NCBI RefSeq assembly: GCF_002885955.2
Contig: NZ_POQS01000006.1
Coordinates: forward strand, 395,644 to 459,643
DNA from: Achromobacter pulmonis
GTDB lineage: Bacteria > Pseudomonadota > Gammaproteobacteria > Burkholderiales > Burkholderiaceae_B
DNA length: 64,000 nt
Direction of reading: 5' to 3'
Positions 8,848 to 18,363 of the stretch are shown piece after piece. The notes beneath the pieces are model-generated. The model did no database searches and had not been told where the DNA came from. It saw only the letters and a list, made by a program, of their open reading frames with translations. The position numbers and the translations under genes were made by a program. The first letter of the stretch is position 1, and each line of letters begins with the position of its first letter.

Positions 8848-10659
8848 CTATTTGCCGGCGCCCTTCCTGGCCGACTTGGCCGCCGTATCCGCGCGCTGCA
8901 CCGCCTGCTTGACCGCCTTGCGCGCCACGGCCGCGCCGGCCTTCTTGCCGGCCGCGGCCTTGACCTTCTGGCCCTTGCCCGCGGTCGGACCCGAACGCAC
9001 CAGCTCGGAGGCCTTCCACGCGTCGACGTATTCGGTCGCGGCCGCCACCATGTGCTTGCCGATCTTGGCGTAGTCGCCGTCGTCGAGGTTGGCCAGGGAG
9101 ATCCGGATCGACCAGGGCGGGCCGCCGAAACCGCCGCCGTCCATCAGCACCACGCCGGTCTTCTCGGCCAGGCGGAACAGGAAGTCCACCGGCTCGTAAT
9201 TGTTGACCATGTACTTGCAGAAGCCGTCGCCGTACATCACCTTGGCCCAGACCATGAAGTCCAGTTCCACGTAATACCAGGCGCGCGTCGGATCTTCCGG
9301 CGGCATGGGAATGCCCAGGCCCTGCCACAGCGCGTCGCGCCGCTTGCGCACGATTTCCATCGTCAGGTGCTTGTAGGCGTCCTTCAGGTCGAGCAGGTGG
9401 GACAGCGCGAAAAAGCCCATCTGGACCTGCTGCGGCAGGGACAGGCCGGCCGTGTGGTTCAGCGCCACGTTGCGGCTGTCGGCGACCATGCGGTCGATGA
9501 ACTTGAGCTTTTCCGGCTCCATCGTCATGGCGCTGTAGCGCTTGTGCAGGCGCTTTTTCCACGACGCCGGCAGTTCGGCGATGCGGCGGTCCATGATGTT
9601 GGTTTCGTGGGTCGCGATCACGCCCAGGCGCCAGCCGGTGCAGCCGAAGTTCTTGGAAAACGAATACACGCAGATCGTGTTGTGCGGCACCTCGGCCATC
9701 AGCGAGCGGAAGTTCGGCACGAAGGTGCCGTACACGTCGTCGGTGACCAGCACCAGGTCGGGGTTCTTGCGGATCAGGCGCACGATCTGCTTCATTTCGA
9801 CCGGGCTGAAGGCCACCGACGGCGGGTTGCTGGGATTGACCGTGACCGCCAGCTTGATCTTGGGGTTCTCCAGCTTGGCGATTTCCTCGGGCGGGTAATG
9901 CCAGTCATGCGTGCCGTCGGCCCGCATGCTGCTGGCGTTGATGGGCACGATCTTGAACTGGAAGCGCTCCAGGTGCGCGATTTCGATATAGGGCGTGAAC
10001 GTGGGCAGGAACAGCGCGATGGTGTCGCCCTGCTTGAGCAGCCCGTTCTGCAGCAGCGAATCGAAGATATAGCACATCGCCGCCGTGCCGCCCTCGACCG
10101 GGAACAGGTCGAACTTGCCCTTGGGCGGGCGGCCGTCGCACATTTCCTTGATCAGGTAGTCGTGCACGATCTGCTCGATGTGCACCAGCGCGCGCGGCGG
10201 CACCGGGTAGTGGTCGCCGATGATGCTGTCGGTGAGCTCGTGGACCCATTCGTCCGCATCGAAGCCCTTGACCTTCACGCCGTATTCCAGCACGCCCGCC
10301 AGGAAGTCGCGGCCGTCCTCGCCCTTGTGCTTGGACAGGAACTTGCGCAGCCGGCCGGCGCAGCCCTGCTTGTCCGGCATGCCCGCCAGGATGCCTTCGT
10401 CGCGCACCCGGCGCGCCTCTTTCATCGCGAACCGGCCCAGCAGGAAGAAGGCGTCGCGCGGCTCGGTGGCGATCCAGTTCGGATTGCCGCGGCCGGCGTT
10501 CAGCATGGTCGCCGCCGACAGCTGCTGGCTGTCCTTGGCCAGCGTGATCAGGTAGTCCTTCAGTTCGAACGGCGAAAGCTGTTCGAGGTCGCGCTGGTGC
10601 GAGCGGGTGGTTTTCAGTGCCGAGGCCAGACTGACGGTGAGAGGCGCGGTGGAAGCCAT
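8848..10659 (-). CDS. asdA: Aspartate 4-decarboxylase (bifunctional aspartate aminotransferase)
   Basis: 603 residues, fold-type I PLP enzyme converting L-aspartate to L-alanine and CO2. ATMLNAGRGNPNWIATEPRDAF opens the catalytic domain; VNPSNPPSVAFS is the PLP/substrate region, and CVYSFSKNFGCTGWRLGV holds the Schiff-base lysine near residue 330. The last ~48 residues form an Ala/Lys-rich tail (GKGQKVKAAAGKKAGAAVAR and onward, ten lysines) that the standard enzyme does not need. Flanked on both sides by AAE transporters. With an electrogenic aspartate/alanine exchange, decarboxylation would consume a cytoplasmic proton and generate proton motive force, as known for the AspD-AspT cycle of Tetragenococcus. 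Confidence 0.92.
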   Translation of the reverse strand: MASTAPLTVSLASALKTTRSHQRDLEQLSPFELKDYLITLAKDSQQLSAATMLNAGRGNPNWIATEPRDAFFLLGRFAMKEARRVRDEGILAGMPDKQGCAGRLRKFLSKHKGEDGRDFLAGVLEYGVKVKGFDADEWVHELTDSIIGDHYPVPPRALVHIEQIVHDYLIKEMCDGRPPKGKFDLFPVEGGTAAMCYIFDSLLQNGLLKQGDTIALFLPTFTPYIEIAHLERFQFKIVPINASSMRADGTHDWHYPPEEIAKLENPKIKLAVTVNPSNPPSVAFSPVEMKQIVRLIRKNPDLVLVTDDVYGTFVPNFRSLMAEVPHNTICVYSFSKNFGCTGWRLGVIATHETNIMDRRIAELPASWKKRLHKRYSAMTMEPEKLKFIDRMVADSRNVALNHTAGLSLPQQVQMGFFALSHLLDLKDAYKHLTMEIVRKRRDALWQGLGIPMPPEDPTRAWYYVELDFMVWAKVMYGDGFCKYMVNNYEPVDFLFRLAEKTGVVLMDGGGFGGPPWSIRISLANLDDGDYAKIGKHMVAAATEYVDAWKASELVRSGPTAGKGQKVKAAAGKKAGAAVARKAVKQAVQRADTAAKSARKGAGK

Positions 10660-10769
10660 GGTTCAGTACTCCTGGTTTGCGTGGTGACGGGCGTTGGCTG
10701 CGTGGCGGGCCGTTGCGCCCGCCAGCCTTGGGCAGCGGTCCGCGGGCCTGGCGGCCCGCGGACGAGCCG

Positions 10770-12461
10770 CTAGGTCATGAGCATGACGATGACGATCCCC
10801 CAGATGATCAGCAGCGTGTTGCCGATCGCGTAGGGCACCGTATAGCCGAGGGCGGGCACCTGGCTCTTGGCCGTTTCGGTGATCTGCCCGATAGCAGCCG
10901 TCGTGGTCCGGGCGCCGGCGCAGACGCCCAGCGCGATGGCCGGGTGGAACTTGAAGATGTAGCGGGCAATGAGCACGCCCAGGATCATGGGCACGCTGGT
11001 GGCGATCACGCCGGCGACGAAGAGCTTGGCGCCCAGTTGCTGGAAGCCCAGGACGAAGCCCGGTCCGGACGAGATGCCGACCACCGCCACGAAGGTCGTC
11101 AACCCCACGGAGGTAAGGAACCAGTGCACCGGTTCCGGCACCCGGCCGAAGGTCGGATGCACCGAGCGCAGGTAGCCGAAGACCAGGCCGGCGATCAGCG
11201 AGCCGCCGGAAGTCGACAGCGTGATGGGTATCCCCTTGACGGTCAGCACCAGCGAGCCGAACAGGCCGCCCAGCAGAATGCCGAAGCCCACGAACACCAT
11301 GTCGGTCTGGTCGGTGGCGCGATCGACGTAGCCGACCTTGCCGACCACGCGTTCGACGTCGCGCTTGGCGCCCAGCAGGAACAGCCGGTCGCCGCGGTCC
11401 AGCTTCAGGCCCCAGTTGACCGGCATCTCGTGGCCGCCGCGCACCACCTTGCGCAGGAACACGCCGCGTCCCAGTTCGCGCACGGCGTCGTGCTCGGCGA
11501 TTTCCTGCACCGTCTTGCCGGCCAGGTTCTTGTTGGTCAGCACCACCTCGACGATCTCGGCGGGCAGGTTGATCACGTCCCGGTCCTCGACCTCGCCGCC
11601 GATGATGCCCGGCGCCTGCTGCACCAGCGCATCATGCCTGCCGGTCACGCCGAGCACGTCGCCGGCCTGCAGCACGGTCTTGGAATCGCAATCCAGGATC
11701 TGGTCGCCGCGGCGGATGCGCTCGACGAAGACGCGCGCATCGACGAAGCGCGACTCCAGCTCGCCCACCGTCTTGCCCACGCAATCCTCGCGCTCCAGCC
11801 TGTAGGCGCGCGCCGTGAACTTGCGGTAGCCCGACAGCTCCATGGAATCGGCGCCGCCGGACATCTTGGCCTCGTACTCCTTGCATTCTTTCACGATGTC
11901 CACGCGCATCAGCTTGGGGCCCAGCGAGGCCAGTATCCAGGCGCTGCCCACGGTGCCGAAGATGTAGCAGACCGCGTAGGCCACGGGGATGCTGTCGATC
12001 CATTGCTTCTTGGTCGCGGCGTCCACGTTCAGGCCGTTGATGGTGTCGGTGGCCACGCCCATGACCGCCGAGATCGTCTGCGCGCCCGACAGCAGGCCCG
12101 CGCCGGTGCCGGCGTCAAAACCGAAAGCCACCGCGGTGCCCCAGGTGACCAGCAGGCACACGACGCAAATGACGACCGCGAATATGACCTGGGGCAGGCC
12201 ATCGCTTTTCATGCCGCGGAAGAATTGCGGGCCGACGCCATAGCCCAGCCCGAAAAGAAAAAGCAGGAAGAAAACCTGCTTGACGATGGGAGCGATAGTG
12301 ATATCGAGCTGCCCGACCAGCACGCCCACCAGCAGCGTTCCGGTGACCGCGCCGAGATTAAACCCGAATATCTTCTTGGCGCCTATCCAGTAACCCAGGC
12401 CCAAGGTCAGGAATATCGCGAGCTCCGGATATTTCCGCAAAGTGTCAAAAAACCATTCCAT
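10770..12461 (-). CDS. aspT: Aspartate:alanine antiporter AspT-like
   Basis: 563 residues. N-terminal membrane half (LAIFLTLGLGYWIGAKKIFG; FFLLFLFGLGYGVGPQFFRG), two TrkA_C-like regulatory domains (about 200-370), then a C-terminal membrane half (VGISSGPGFVLGFQQLG; GVCAGARTTTAAIGQI). First gene of the aspartate operon, 110 bp before the decarboxylase. The ATG at 12461 (MEWFFDTLRKYPE) with AAGGAGATTCGGG upstream is preferred over a longer open frame to 12542. Expected to swap external aspartate for internal alanine. Confidence 0.9.
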   Translation of the reverse strand: MEWFFDTLRKYPELAIFLTLGLGYWIGAKKIFGFNLGAVTGTLLVGVLVGQLDITIAPIVKQVFFLLFLFGLGYGVGPQFFRGMKSDGLPQVIFAVVICVVCLLVTWGTAVAFGFDAGTGAGLLSGAQTISAVMGVATDTINGLNVDAATKKQWIDSIPVAYAVCYIFGTVGSAWILASLGPKLMRVDIVKECKEYEAKMSGGADSMELSGYRKFTARAYRLEREDCVGKTVGELESRFVDARVFVERIRRGDQILDCDSKTVLQAGDVLGVTGRHDALVQQAPGIIGGEVEDRDVINLPAEIVEVVLTNKNLAGKTVQEIAEHDAVRELGRGVFLRKVVRGGHEMPVNWGLKLDRGDRLFLLGAKRDVERVVGKVGYVDRATDQTDMVFVGFGILLGGLFGSLVLTVKGIPITLSTSGGSLIAGLVFGYLRSVHPTFGRVPEPVHWFLTSVGLTTFVAVVGISSGPGFVLGFQQLGAKLFVAGVIATSVPMILGVLIARYIFKFHPAIALGVCAGARTTTAAIGQITETAKSQVPALGYTVPYAIGNTLLIIWGIVIVMLMT

Positions 12462-12603
12462 CCCGAATCTCCTTCGTTCTGTACAGGCCAAGCACTTGCG
12501 CGAATCTTGCTGCGCGTCGGAAACATTATCAGAATCTTGCAATAAAGCAAAAGATTTATAGCGTTCCGATTAAATAGCGGTGAACGGGTGTCTCCAAAAA
12601 CAG

Positions 12604-12635
12604 AAAACCCACCGGCGCGCACGCCGGCGGGTTTT
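12604..12635 (-). terminator. Terminator downstream of etfBA
   Basis: Long GC-rich stem (AACCCGCCGGCG with CGCCGGTGGGTT on the minus strand) followed by TTTTCTGTTTTTGG. It lies 66 bp after the etfA stop and before the aspT start. The stretch 12649-12690 between them holds short repeats of AAACCGGAT in both orientations and no gene. Confidence 0.75.
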
Positions 12636-12701
12636 GGATAACGCGGGATTAAACCGGATTCAAACCGGATGCACACCGGTTTCAAACCCGGATCTAAACC
12701 A

Positions 12702-13631
12702 TTACAGCGCGCTGGTCAGTTCGGGCACGACCTGGAACAGGTCGCCGACCAGGCCGTAATCGGCCACGCCGAAAATCGGCGCTTCCGGGTCCTTGTTGAT
12801 GGCCACGATGACCTTGGAGTCCTTCATGCCGGCCAGGTGCTGAATGGCGCCCGAGATGCCCACCGCCACGTACAGCTGCGGGGCCACGATCTTGCCGGTC
12901 TGGCCGACCTGCCAGTCGTTGGGCGCATAGCCGGCGTCGACCGCCGCGCGCGACGCGCCCAGCGCCGCGCCCAGCTTGTCGGCCAGCGGGTCCAGTATCT
13001 TGAAGTTCTCGGCGCTGCCCAGGCCGCGGCCGCCCGACACCACCACGCGCGCGCCAGCCAGTTCCGGACGGTCGCTCTTGGCCACTTCGCGGCCCACGAA
13101 GCTCGACAGGCCCGAATCGGCCACCGCCGCCACCTCTTCGATCGCGGCCGAACCGCCTTGCGCGGCGACGGCGTCAAAGCCGGTCGTGCGCACCGTGATC
13201 ACCTTGACCGCGTCGCCCGACTGCACCGTGGCGATCGCGTTGCCCGCGTAGATCGGGCGCTGGAACGTATCGGCCGATTCCACGCCGATGATGTCGGAGA
13301 TCTGCGCCACGTCCAGCTTGGCCGCCACGCGCGGAGCCACGTTCTTGCCCGAGGCCGTCGCCGGGAACAGGATGTGGCTGTAGCCCGAGGCCACCGCCAG
13401 CACCTGCGCGGCCAGGTTCTCGGCCAGCCCGTCGGCCAGCTGCGCGGCGTCGGCCAGCAGCACCTTGGACACGCCGGCGGCGGCAGCGGCCTGCTCGGCC
13501 ACGGCGCGCGCGTTGGCGCCGGCCACCAGCACATGCACGTCGCCGCCGATCTTGGCGGCCGCGGCGATGGTGTTCAGGGTTGCGCCCTTCAGCTGGGCGT
13601 TATCGTGTTCTGCAATAACCAGCGTCGTCAT
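12702..13631 (-). CDS. etfA: Electron transfer flavoprotein alpha subunit
   Basis: 309 residues from ATG 13631 ([19 protein letters not shown]). The C-terminal FAD domain shows [31 protein letters not shown] and a terminal [22 protein letters not shown] motif. It accepts electrons from acyl-CoA dehydrogenases and passes them to ETF-ubiquinone oxidoreductase. Only 2 bp follow the etfB stop; an in-frame TTG two codons upstream is less likely as start. Functionally linked to the acyl-CoA dehydrogenase at 1242-3068. Confidence 0.97.
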   Translation of the reverse strand: MTTLVIAEHDNAQLKGATLNTIAAAAKIGGDVHVLVAGANARAVAEQAAAAAGVSKVLLADAAQLADGLAENLAAQVLAVASGYSHILFPATASGKNVAPRVAAKLDVAQISDIIGVESADTFQRPIYAGNAIATVQSGDAVKVITVRTTGFDAVAAQGGSAAIEEVAAVADSGLSSFVGREVAKSDRPELAGARVVVSGGRGLGSAENFKILDPLADKLGAALGASRAAVDAGYAPNDWQVGQTGKIVAPQLYVAVGISGAIQHLAGMKDSKVIVAINKDPEAPIFGVADYGLVGDLFQVVPELTSAL

Positions 13632-13633
13632 GT

Positions 13634-14383
13634 TCAAACCACCTTCGCTTCGTTCTTGAGTTTGTCCACCAGGGCCGCAACGTCGGCCACCTTGATGCCG
13701 GCCTTGCGCGCGGGCGGCTCGCTGACCTTCAGCGTCTTCAACCGCGGCGCCGGGTCCACGCCCAGCTCTTCAGGCGTGACCGTGTCCAGCTGCTTCTTCT
13801 TGGCCTTCATGATGTTGGGCAGCGTCACGTAACGCGGCTCGTTCAGGCGCAGGTCCGTCGTGATGATGGCCGGCAGCTTCAGCGTCACCGTCTCCAGCCC
13901 GCCGTCGACTTCGCGCGTCACCGTCGCCTTGCCGTCGGCCAGCTCCACCTTGCTGGCGAACGTGGCCTGCGGCCAGTCCAGCAGCGCGGCCAGCATCTGG
14001 CCAGTCTGGTTGGCGTCGTCGTCGATGGCCTGCTTGCCCAGGATCACCAGCTGCGGCTGCTCCTTGTCGACCAGCGCGCGCAGCAGCTTGGCCACCGCCA
14101 GCGGCTGCAGCTCCGCGTCGGTCTGCACCAGCACGCCGCGGTCGGCGCCGATGGCCATGGCCGTGCGCAGCGTCTCCTGGCATTGCGCAACGCCGCAAGA
14201 CACCGCCACCACCTCGGCCGCCGCGCCCTTTTCCTTCAGGCGCGTCGCTTCCTCGACGGCGATCTCATCGAACGGATTCATGGACATCTTCACGTTGGCG
14301 ATGTCCACGCCGGTTTGATCAGACTTGACGCGCACCTTGACGTTGTAGTCAACCACGCGCTTGACAGGTACCAATACCTTCAT
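13634..14383 (-). CDS. etfB: Electron transfer flavoprotein beta subunit
   Basis: 249 residues: [21 protein letters not shown] opening, [19 protein letters not shown], the [27 protein letters not shown]-interface stretch and the [20 protein letters not shown] signature near the C-terminus. Partner of EtfA in a heterodimer. Operon with etfA, order etfB-etfA as usual. An upstream GC hairpin (about 14417-14434) has no strong T-run. Confidence 0.97.
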   Translation of the reverse strand: MKVLVPVKRVVDYNVKVRVKSDQTGVDIANVKMSMNPFDEIAVEEATRLKEKGAAAEVVAVSCGVAQCQETLRTAMAIGADRGVLVQTDAELQPLAVAKLLRALVDKEQPQLVILGKQAIDDDANQTGQMLAALLDWPQATFASKVELADGKATVTREVDGGLETVTLKLPAIITTDLRLNEPRYVTLPNIMKAKKKQLDTVTPEELGVDPAPRLKTLKVSEPPARKAGIKVADVAALVDKLKNEAKVV

Positions 14384-14460
14384 CCCGCTGTCTCCAAAAT
14401 GAAAATGAAATACTTGCCCCGGCTTGCGCCGGGATTGCAGTGCACAATTTTTTCCTGATT

Positions 14461-15375
14461 CTACAGCTTAGCCAGGGCTCGTATGTGCGCGACGACGCTG
14501 CGCCCCAAAGCTGACAAGTTGTAACCGCCTTCCAGCGTGCTGACGATCCGCCCCTGGCAGTGGCGCTCGGCCACTTCGACCAGCCTGTCGGTGATCCACG
14601 CGTAGTCGGCTTCGACCAGGCCCATCTGGCCCATGTCGTCCTCGCGGTGCGCATCGAAGCCGGCCGACACCAGGATCAGTTCGGGCCGGTGCGCCTCCAG
14701 CCTGGGCAGCCAGGAGTCGCTGACGATGGCCCGCACGGCGGCGCCCGCCGTGTACGCGGGCACGGGCACGTTCAGCATGTTCGCGGCCGGGTGTTCCGCG
14801 CCGCTGTTCGGAAAGAACGGATGCTGGAAGAAACTGCACATCAGGACGCGCTCGTCGCCGGCAAAGACTTCTTCGGTGCCGTTGCCGTGGTGGACGTCGA
14901 AATCGACGATGGCCACGCGCGCCAGGCCGTGGAATTCCAGCGCATGCTGCGCCGCAATGGCGACGTTGTTGAGAAAGCAGAATCCCATGGCCTGCGAACG
15001 GCAGGCATGGTGGCCGGGCGGCCTGACCGCGCAGAACGCCGTGCGGGCTTCGCCGCCCATCACCGCATCCACCGCCGCCACCCCGGCGCCCGCGGCGTAA
15101 AGCGCGGCCTCGTAGGTGTGCGGATTCATCAGCGTGTCGGGATCTATCGGGAAATACCCTTGTTCGGGCGTGTTTTCGCGCAGACTGTTCAGGTACTGGA
15201 CGGTATGCACGCGCAGCACGTCGTGACGCGACGCCTGCGGGGCCTGGCGGTCGTCCAGATAAGGCATCAATCCGCTCGCAAGCAGCTGGTCGGAAATGGC
15301 GTCCAGCCTCTGCGGGCTTTCGGGATGCCAACTGCCCATTTCATGCAAGCGGCATGCCGGGTGGGTAAGATACAT
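14461..15375 (-). CDS. Histone deacetylase-family protein (class II/acetoin-utilisation-like)
   Basis: 304 residues from ATG 15375 ([20 protein letters not shown]), which has GGAG at a good distance; an ATG three codons upstream at 15384 is possible. The zinc amidohydrolase core is visible: [20 protein letters not shown] (active-site His pair), [18 protein letters not shown] (Asp/His zinc ligands) and [19 protein letters not shown] (third zinc ligand). Bacterial members deacetylate lysines, polyamines or acetylated small molecules; the substrate here is unknown. It diverges from the transglycosylase gene with only 19 bp between starts. Confidence 0.92.
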   Translation of the reverse strand: MYLTHPACRLHEMGSWHPESPQRLDAISDQLLASGLMPYLDDRQAPQASRHDVLRVHTVQYLNSLRENTPEQGYFPIDPDTLMNPHTYEAALYAAGAGVAAVDAVMGGEARTAFCAVRPPGHHACRSQAMGFCFLNNVAIAAQHALEFHGLARVAIVDFDVHHGNGTEEVFAGDERVLMCSFFQHPFFPNSGAEHPAANMLNVPVPAYTAGAAVRAIVSDSWLPRLEAHRPELILVSAGFDAHREDDMGQMGLVEADYAWITDRLVEVAERHCQGRIVSTLEGGYNLSALGRSVVAHIRALAKL

Positions 15376-15394
15376 GGTCTCCATAAGGAAGATT

Positions 15395-16549
15395 ATGTTC
15401 ATCTGTCGGCGAATACTGCAACTCGGAACCCTTTGCGCCTTGCTGGCGGGCTGTACCACCACCGCCCCCACCGCTACCGCCCCGGCCTCGCCATCCGCCG
15501 CGGCCTCGTCCTCTCCCGCTCCCATCCGCATCGGACCCAGTGCGCCGACTCCAGGCTCCGGACTGGCCGACGACGGCCCCGCCGCCCTCGGCGCCAACGG
15601 CGCGCTGCGCCCGGAAGTCCGTTCATTCGTGGAAAGCCTGGCCGCCGAGCGCCAGCTGCCGCTGGCGCCCATGGTCGCCGCGCTGGAGGGCTCGCGCTAT
15701 AACGCCACGGTGGCGCGCCTGATTGCGCCGTCGCCCCCGGGCAAGAAAATCTGGCGCAGCTGGCTGACGTACCGCTCGCGCTTCGTGGAACCCAAGCGCA
15801 TCGGCTGGGGCGTGGACTTCTATAACGAAAACCGCGACCTGCTCAACCAGGCCGCGCAGCGCTTCGGCGTACCTGCGCCCATCATCGCATCCATCATCGG
15901 CGTGGAAACGCTGTACGGGCGCAATATGGGCAATTTCCGCGTGCTGGACGCCCTGACCACGCTGGCTTTCGATTATCCCGATCCGGCCAAGCCCGAACGC
16001 GCCACCATGTTCCGCGGGCAGCTGGCCGACTTCCTCACGCTGGCCATGCAGGACAAGCTCGATCTGGAAACCCGCGGCTCGTACGCGGGCGCCATCGGCA
16101 TGCCGCAGTTCATGCCCACCAGCGTGATGCATTACGCCGTGGACGGCGACGACAACGGCCATATCGACCTGAGCAACAACACCCGCGACGCGATCATGTC
16201 GGTGGGCAGCTTCCTGTCCCAGCACGGCTGGCAGCGCGGCCTGCCGGTGTTCGCTCCCGTGATCCTGCCGGTCGATCCCGCGCCGCTGGTCGACGGCGGC
16301 CTCGAACCCAAGCAAAGCTGGAACTCGCTGACCGCCGCCGGCGCGCGCCTGCGCCCCGGCGCCTCCGCCGACGGCTGGACCAGCCAGCCGCTGGGCGTCG
16401 TCGACCTGGTGGAAGAAGCCCGCGGCACCGCGCAGTACCGCGTGGGCACGCCCAACTTCTTCGCGCTGACCAAGTACAACCGCAGCTATTTCTACGCCAC
16501 CTCGGTGGCCGACCTGGCCGACGAGATCGAGGCGCGCGTGGGGCGGTGA
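15395..16549 (+). CDS. mltB: Membrane-bound lytic murein transglycosylase B family lipoprotein
   Basis: 384 residues. Signal peptide with lipobox LLAGC (Cys 18) and a Pro/Ala/Ser-rich linker, then the MltB catalytic domain: PAPIIASIIGVETLYGRNMG (catalytic Glu in GVET), SYAGAIGMPQFMPTSV and the DGDDNGHIDL segment. It cleaves the MurNAc-GlcNAc bond to 1,6-anhydro products at the inner face of the outer membrane. Start at 15395 is set by AAGGAAG and the lipoprotein signal. Confidence 0.95.
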   Translation: MFICRRILQLGTLCALLAGCTTTAPTATAPASPSAAASSSPAPIRIGPSAPTPGSGLADDGPAALGANGALRPEVRSFVESLAAERQLPLAPMVAALEGSRYNATVARLIAPSPPGKKIWRSWLTYRSRFVEPKRIGWGVDFYNENRDLLNQAAQRFGVPAPIIASIIGVETLYGRNMGNFRVLDALTTLAFDYPDPAKPERATMFRGQLADFLTLAMQDKLDLETRGSYAGAIGMPQFMPTSVMHYAVDGDDNGHIDLSNNTRDAIMSVGSFLSQHGWQRGLPVFAPVILPVDPAPLVDGGLEPKQSWNSLTAAGARLRPGASADGWTSQPLGVVDLVEEARGTAQYRVGTPNFFALTKYNRSYFYATSVADLADEIEARVGR

Positions 16550-16570
16550 TGAGGGGGCTTTGTGGTGGCC

Positions 16571-16734
16571 GTAGGATGGGTGGAGCGCGAGAGTCCTTGA
16601 GCAAGAACTCAAATATCCAGCGCGCGTAACCCATCTGGCGGCGAGCCAAAATGCCGGCTTGGGCCGGCTGATGGGTTACGCGCGTTGGGCGGTGGGGTTC
16701 TGGGTCAGGGCGTCTCGCGCTGCACCCATCCTAC
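16571..16734. repeat. Nested palindromic intergenic element
   Basis: The outer arms GTAGGATGGGTGGAGCGCGA (16571-16590) and their complement at 16713-16734 enclose a second inverted repeat, CGCGCGTAACCCATC (16621-16635) with GATGGGTTACGCGCG (16670-16684), around two GCCGGC boxes. No coding sequence. The GTAGGATGGGT core resembles intergenic repeats dispersed in many proteobacterial genomes. It lies in the gap between the convergent mltB and cysM genes, where it could act as a bidirectional transcription barrier. Confidence 0.7.
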
Positions 16735-16770
16735 GCCGTCCACGCCATCCACCATCTACACCATCAACGG

Positions 16771-17679
16771 TCAGTTGAAAACGCCGGTGGACAGGTAGCG
16801 GTCGCCGCGGTCGCAGACGATGAACACGATGGTGGCGTCGTTGACGCGCTCGGCCACGCGCAGCGCGGCGACCAGGGCGCCGGCCGACGAGATGCCGCCG
16901 AAGATGCCTTCTTCGGCGGCCAGGCGGCGGGCCATGACCTCGGCTTCCGTTTGCGCGATGGATTCGTAGGCGTCCACCCGGCTGCGATCGAAGATCTTCG
17001 GCAGGTAGGCCTCGGGCCATTTGCGGATACCGGGAATGGACGAGCCTTCGGCCGGCTGGGCGCCCACGACCTGCACGGCGGGATTGCGCGACTTGAGGTA
17101 GGTGGACACGCCCATGATGGTGCCGGTGGTGCCCATGGCGCTGACGAAATGCGTGACCCGGCCTTCGGTCTGGTTCCAGATTTCGGGGCCGGTGGTTTCG
17201 ATGTGGGCGCGGGGGTTGTCCGGATTGGCGAACTGGTCCAGGACCAGGCCGCGGCCGTCGGCCTGCATTTCGGTGGCCAGGTCGCGGGCGTATTCCATGC
17301 CGCCCTTGTCGGCCGGCGTCAGGATCAGCTCTGCGCCATAGGCGGTCATCGCCGCGCGGCGCTCCAACGACAGGTTGTCCGGCATGATGAGGATCATGCG
17401 GTAGCCGCGCATGGCGGCCGCCATGGCCAGCGCGATGCCGGTATTGCCGCTGGTGGCTTCGATAAGGGTGTCGCCCGGCTTGATGTCGCCGCGCTCTTCC
17501 GCGTGCTTGATCATGGACAGCGCGGGACGGTCCTTGACGGAACCGGCGGGGTTGTTGCCTTCCAGCTTGGCCAGGATGACGTTGCCCCGCGCGGCGCCCG
17601 CGGCTCCGGGGATGCGCTGCAGGCGCACCAGCGGCGTGTTGCCGACGGTTTGCTCGATAGTGGGATAGGTAGTAGTCAT
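16771..17679 (-). CDS. cysM: Cysteine synthase B
   Basis: 302 residues. The PLP lysine is Lys49 in NNPAGSVKDRPA; the phosphate loop is TSGNTGIALA; VGAQPAEGSSIPGIRKWPEAYLP is the CysM-type region. It makes cysteine from O-acetylserine and sulfide or thiosulfate. Length and the short C-terminus fit CysM better than CysK. Same strand as the comEA-like gene, with an 81-bp gap. Confidence 0.95.
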   Translation of the reverse strand: MTTTYPTIEQTVGNTPLVRLQRIPGAAGAARGNVILAKLEGNNPAGSVKDRPALSMIKHAEERGDIKPGDTLIEATSGNTGIALAMAAAMRGYRMILIMPDNLSLERRAAMTAYGAELILTPADKGGMEYARDLATEMQADGRGLVLDQFANPDNPRAHIETTGPEIWNQTEGRVTHFVSAMGTTGTIMGVSTYLKSRNPAVQVVGAQPAEGSSIPGIRKWPEAYLPKIFDRSRVDAYESIAQTEAEVMARRLAAEEGIFGGISSAGALVAALRVAERVNDATIVFIVCDRGDRYLSTGVFN

Positions 17680-17760
17680 GCGGATGATGATAACTCCGCC
17701 CGGCGGCGCGCGGCGGCTAAATCCGCGCTGCCGCCAGGGCCACCGGCGCGGACGCCGGCG

Positions 17761-18207
17761 TCAGGGTTTGGCGCGGGCCGGCGCCGGCCTTGCGGCGGCG
17801 GGCTTCGGCGCCGCGGCCGCCTTGCCCACCTGCAGGCCCGCGGCCTCCAGGGCCTGCGCCTTTTTCGCGCCGATGCCGCGCACGCGTTCGGCCAGGTCGT
17901 CGAGCGATTCGAACTTGCCGCCGCGCTCGCGTTCCTGGACGATGATTTCGGCGGTGCGCGGGCCGATGCCGCGCACGCCTTCGAGCTGCTGCACGCTGGC
18001 CTGGTTCACGTCCACCGCCTGCGCCGGCGAGGCCGCCAGGCCCAGCCCCGCGGTCAGCAGCAGCGCGCCCAGCGCCTGCCGCAACGGGCGCGGCTGCGCG
18101 GCGCACGGCTGGCCGCCGGCCTGGCGCTGGCGCCCGGGCCGGGCGGCGCTGCGCCATTGCGTGGACGGCGACGGCCGCGCCGTGACGGAATGTAGGAACG
18201 GGTTCAT
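17761..18207 (-). CDS. ComEA-like helix-hairpin-helix DNA-binding protein
   Basis: 148 residues. A long Arg-rich N-terminus precedes a signal-like hydrophobic segment (LGALLLTAGLGLAASPAQA), then VDVNQASVQQLEGVRGIGPR and IGAKKAQALEAAGL, two helix-hairpin-helix motifs, and a low-complexity Ala/Pro/Lys tail. Secreted HhH proteins of this size bind DNA in the periplasm during uptake. Start ATG 18207 with AGGAGACTCGC upstream; the real signal peptide could begin further in. No other competence genes are nearby. Confidence 0.8.
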   Translation of the reverse strand: MNPFLHSVTARPSPSTQWRSAARPGRQRQAGGQPCAAQPRPLRQALGALLLTAGLGLAASPAQAVDVNQASVQQLEGVRGIGPRTAEIIVQERERGGKFESLDDLAERVRGIGAKKAQALEAAGLQVGKAAAAPKPAAARPAPARAKP

Positions 18208-18363
18208 GCGAGTCTCCTGAAGGACCGGGCGCGACGGTTGTCGAGCCACGCAGCGATCATGCCGCGCGGCCCGTCGCCAGGAGTTCGCCGTGAATGAAAA
18301 CATCCACCCCGGAAACCCGCGGGTGGATGTGGTCTGCGTGGGGCGATGCCCCGCGCGCGGGCG

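Noticed and set aside
7123-10773. Plus-strand open frame of about 1216 codons opposite the aspartate module
   Set aside because: It spans two real genes and the gap between them on the other strand, with low-complexity translation and no RBS.
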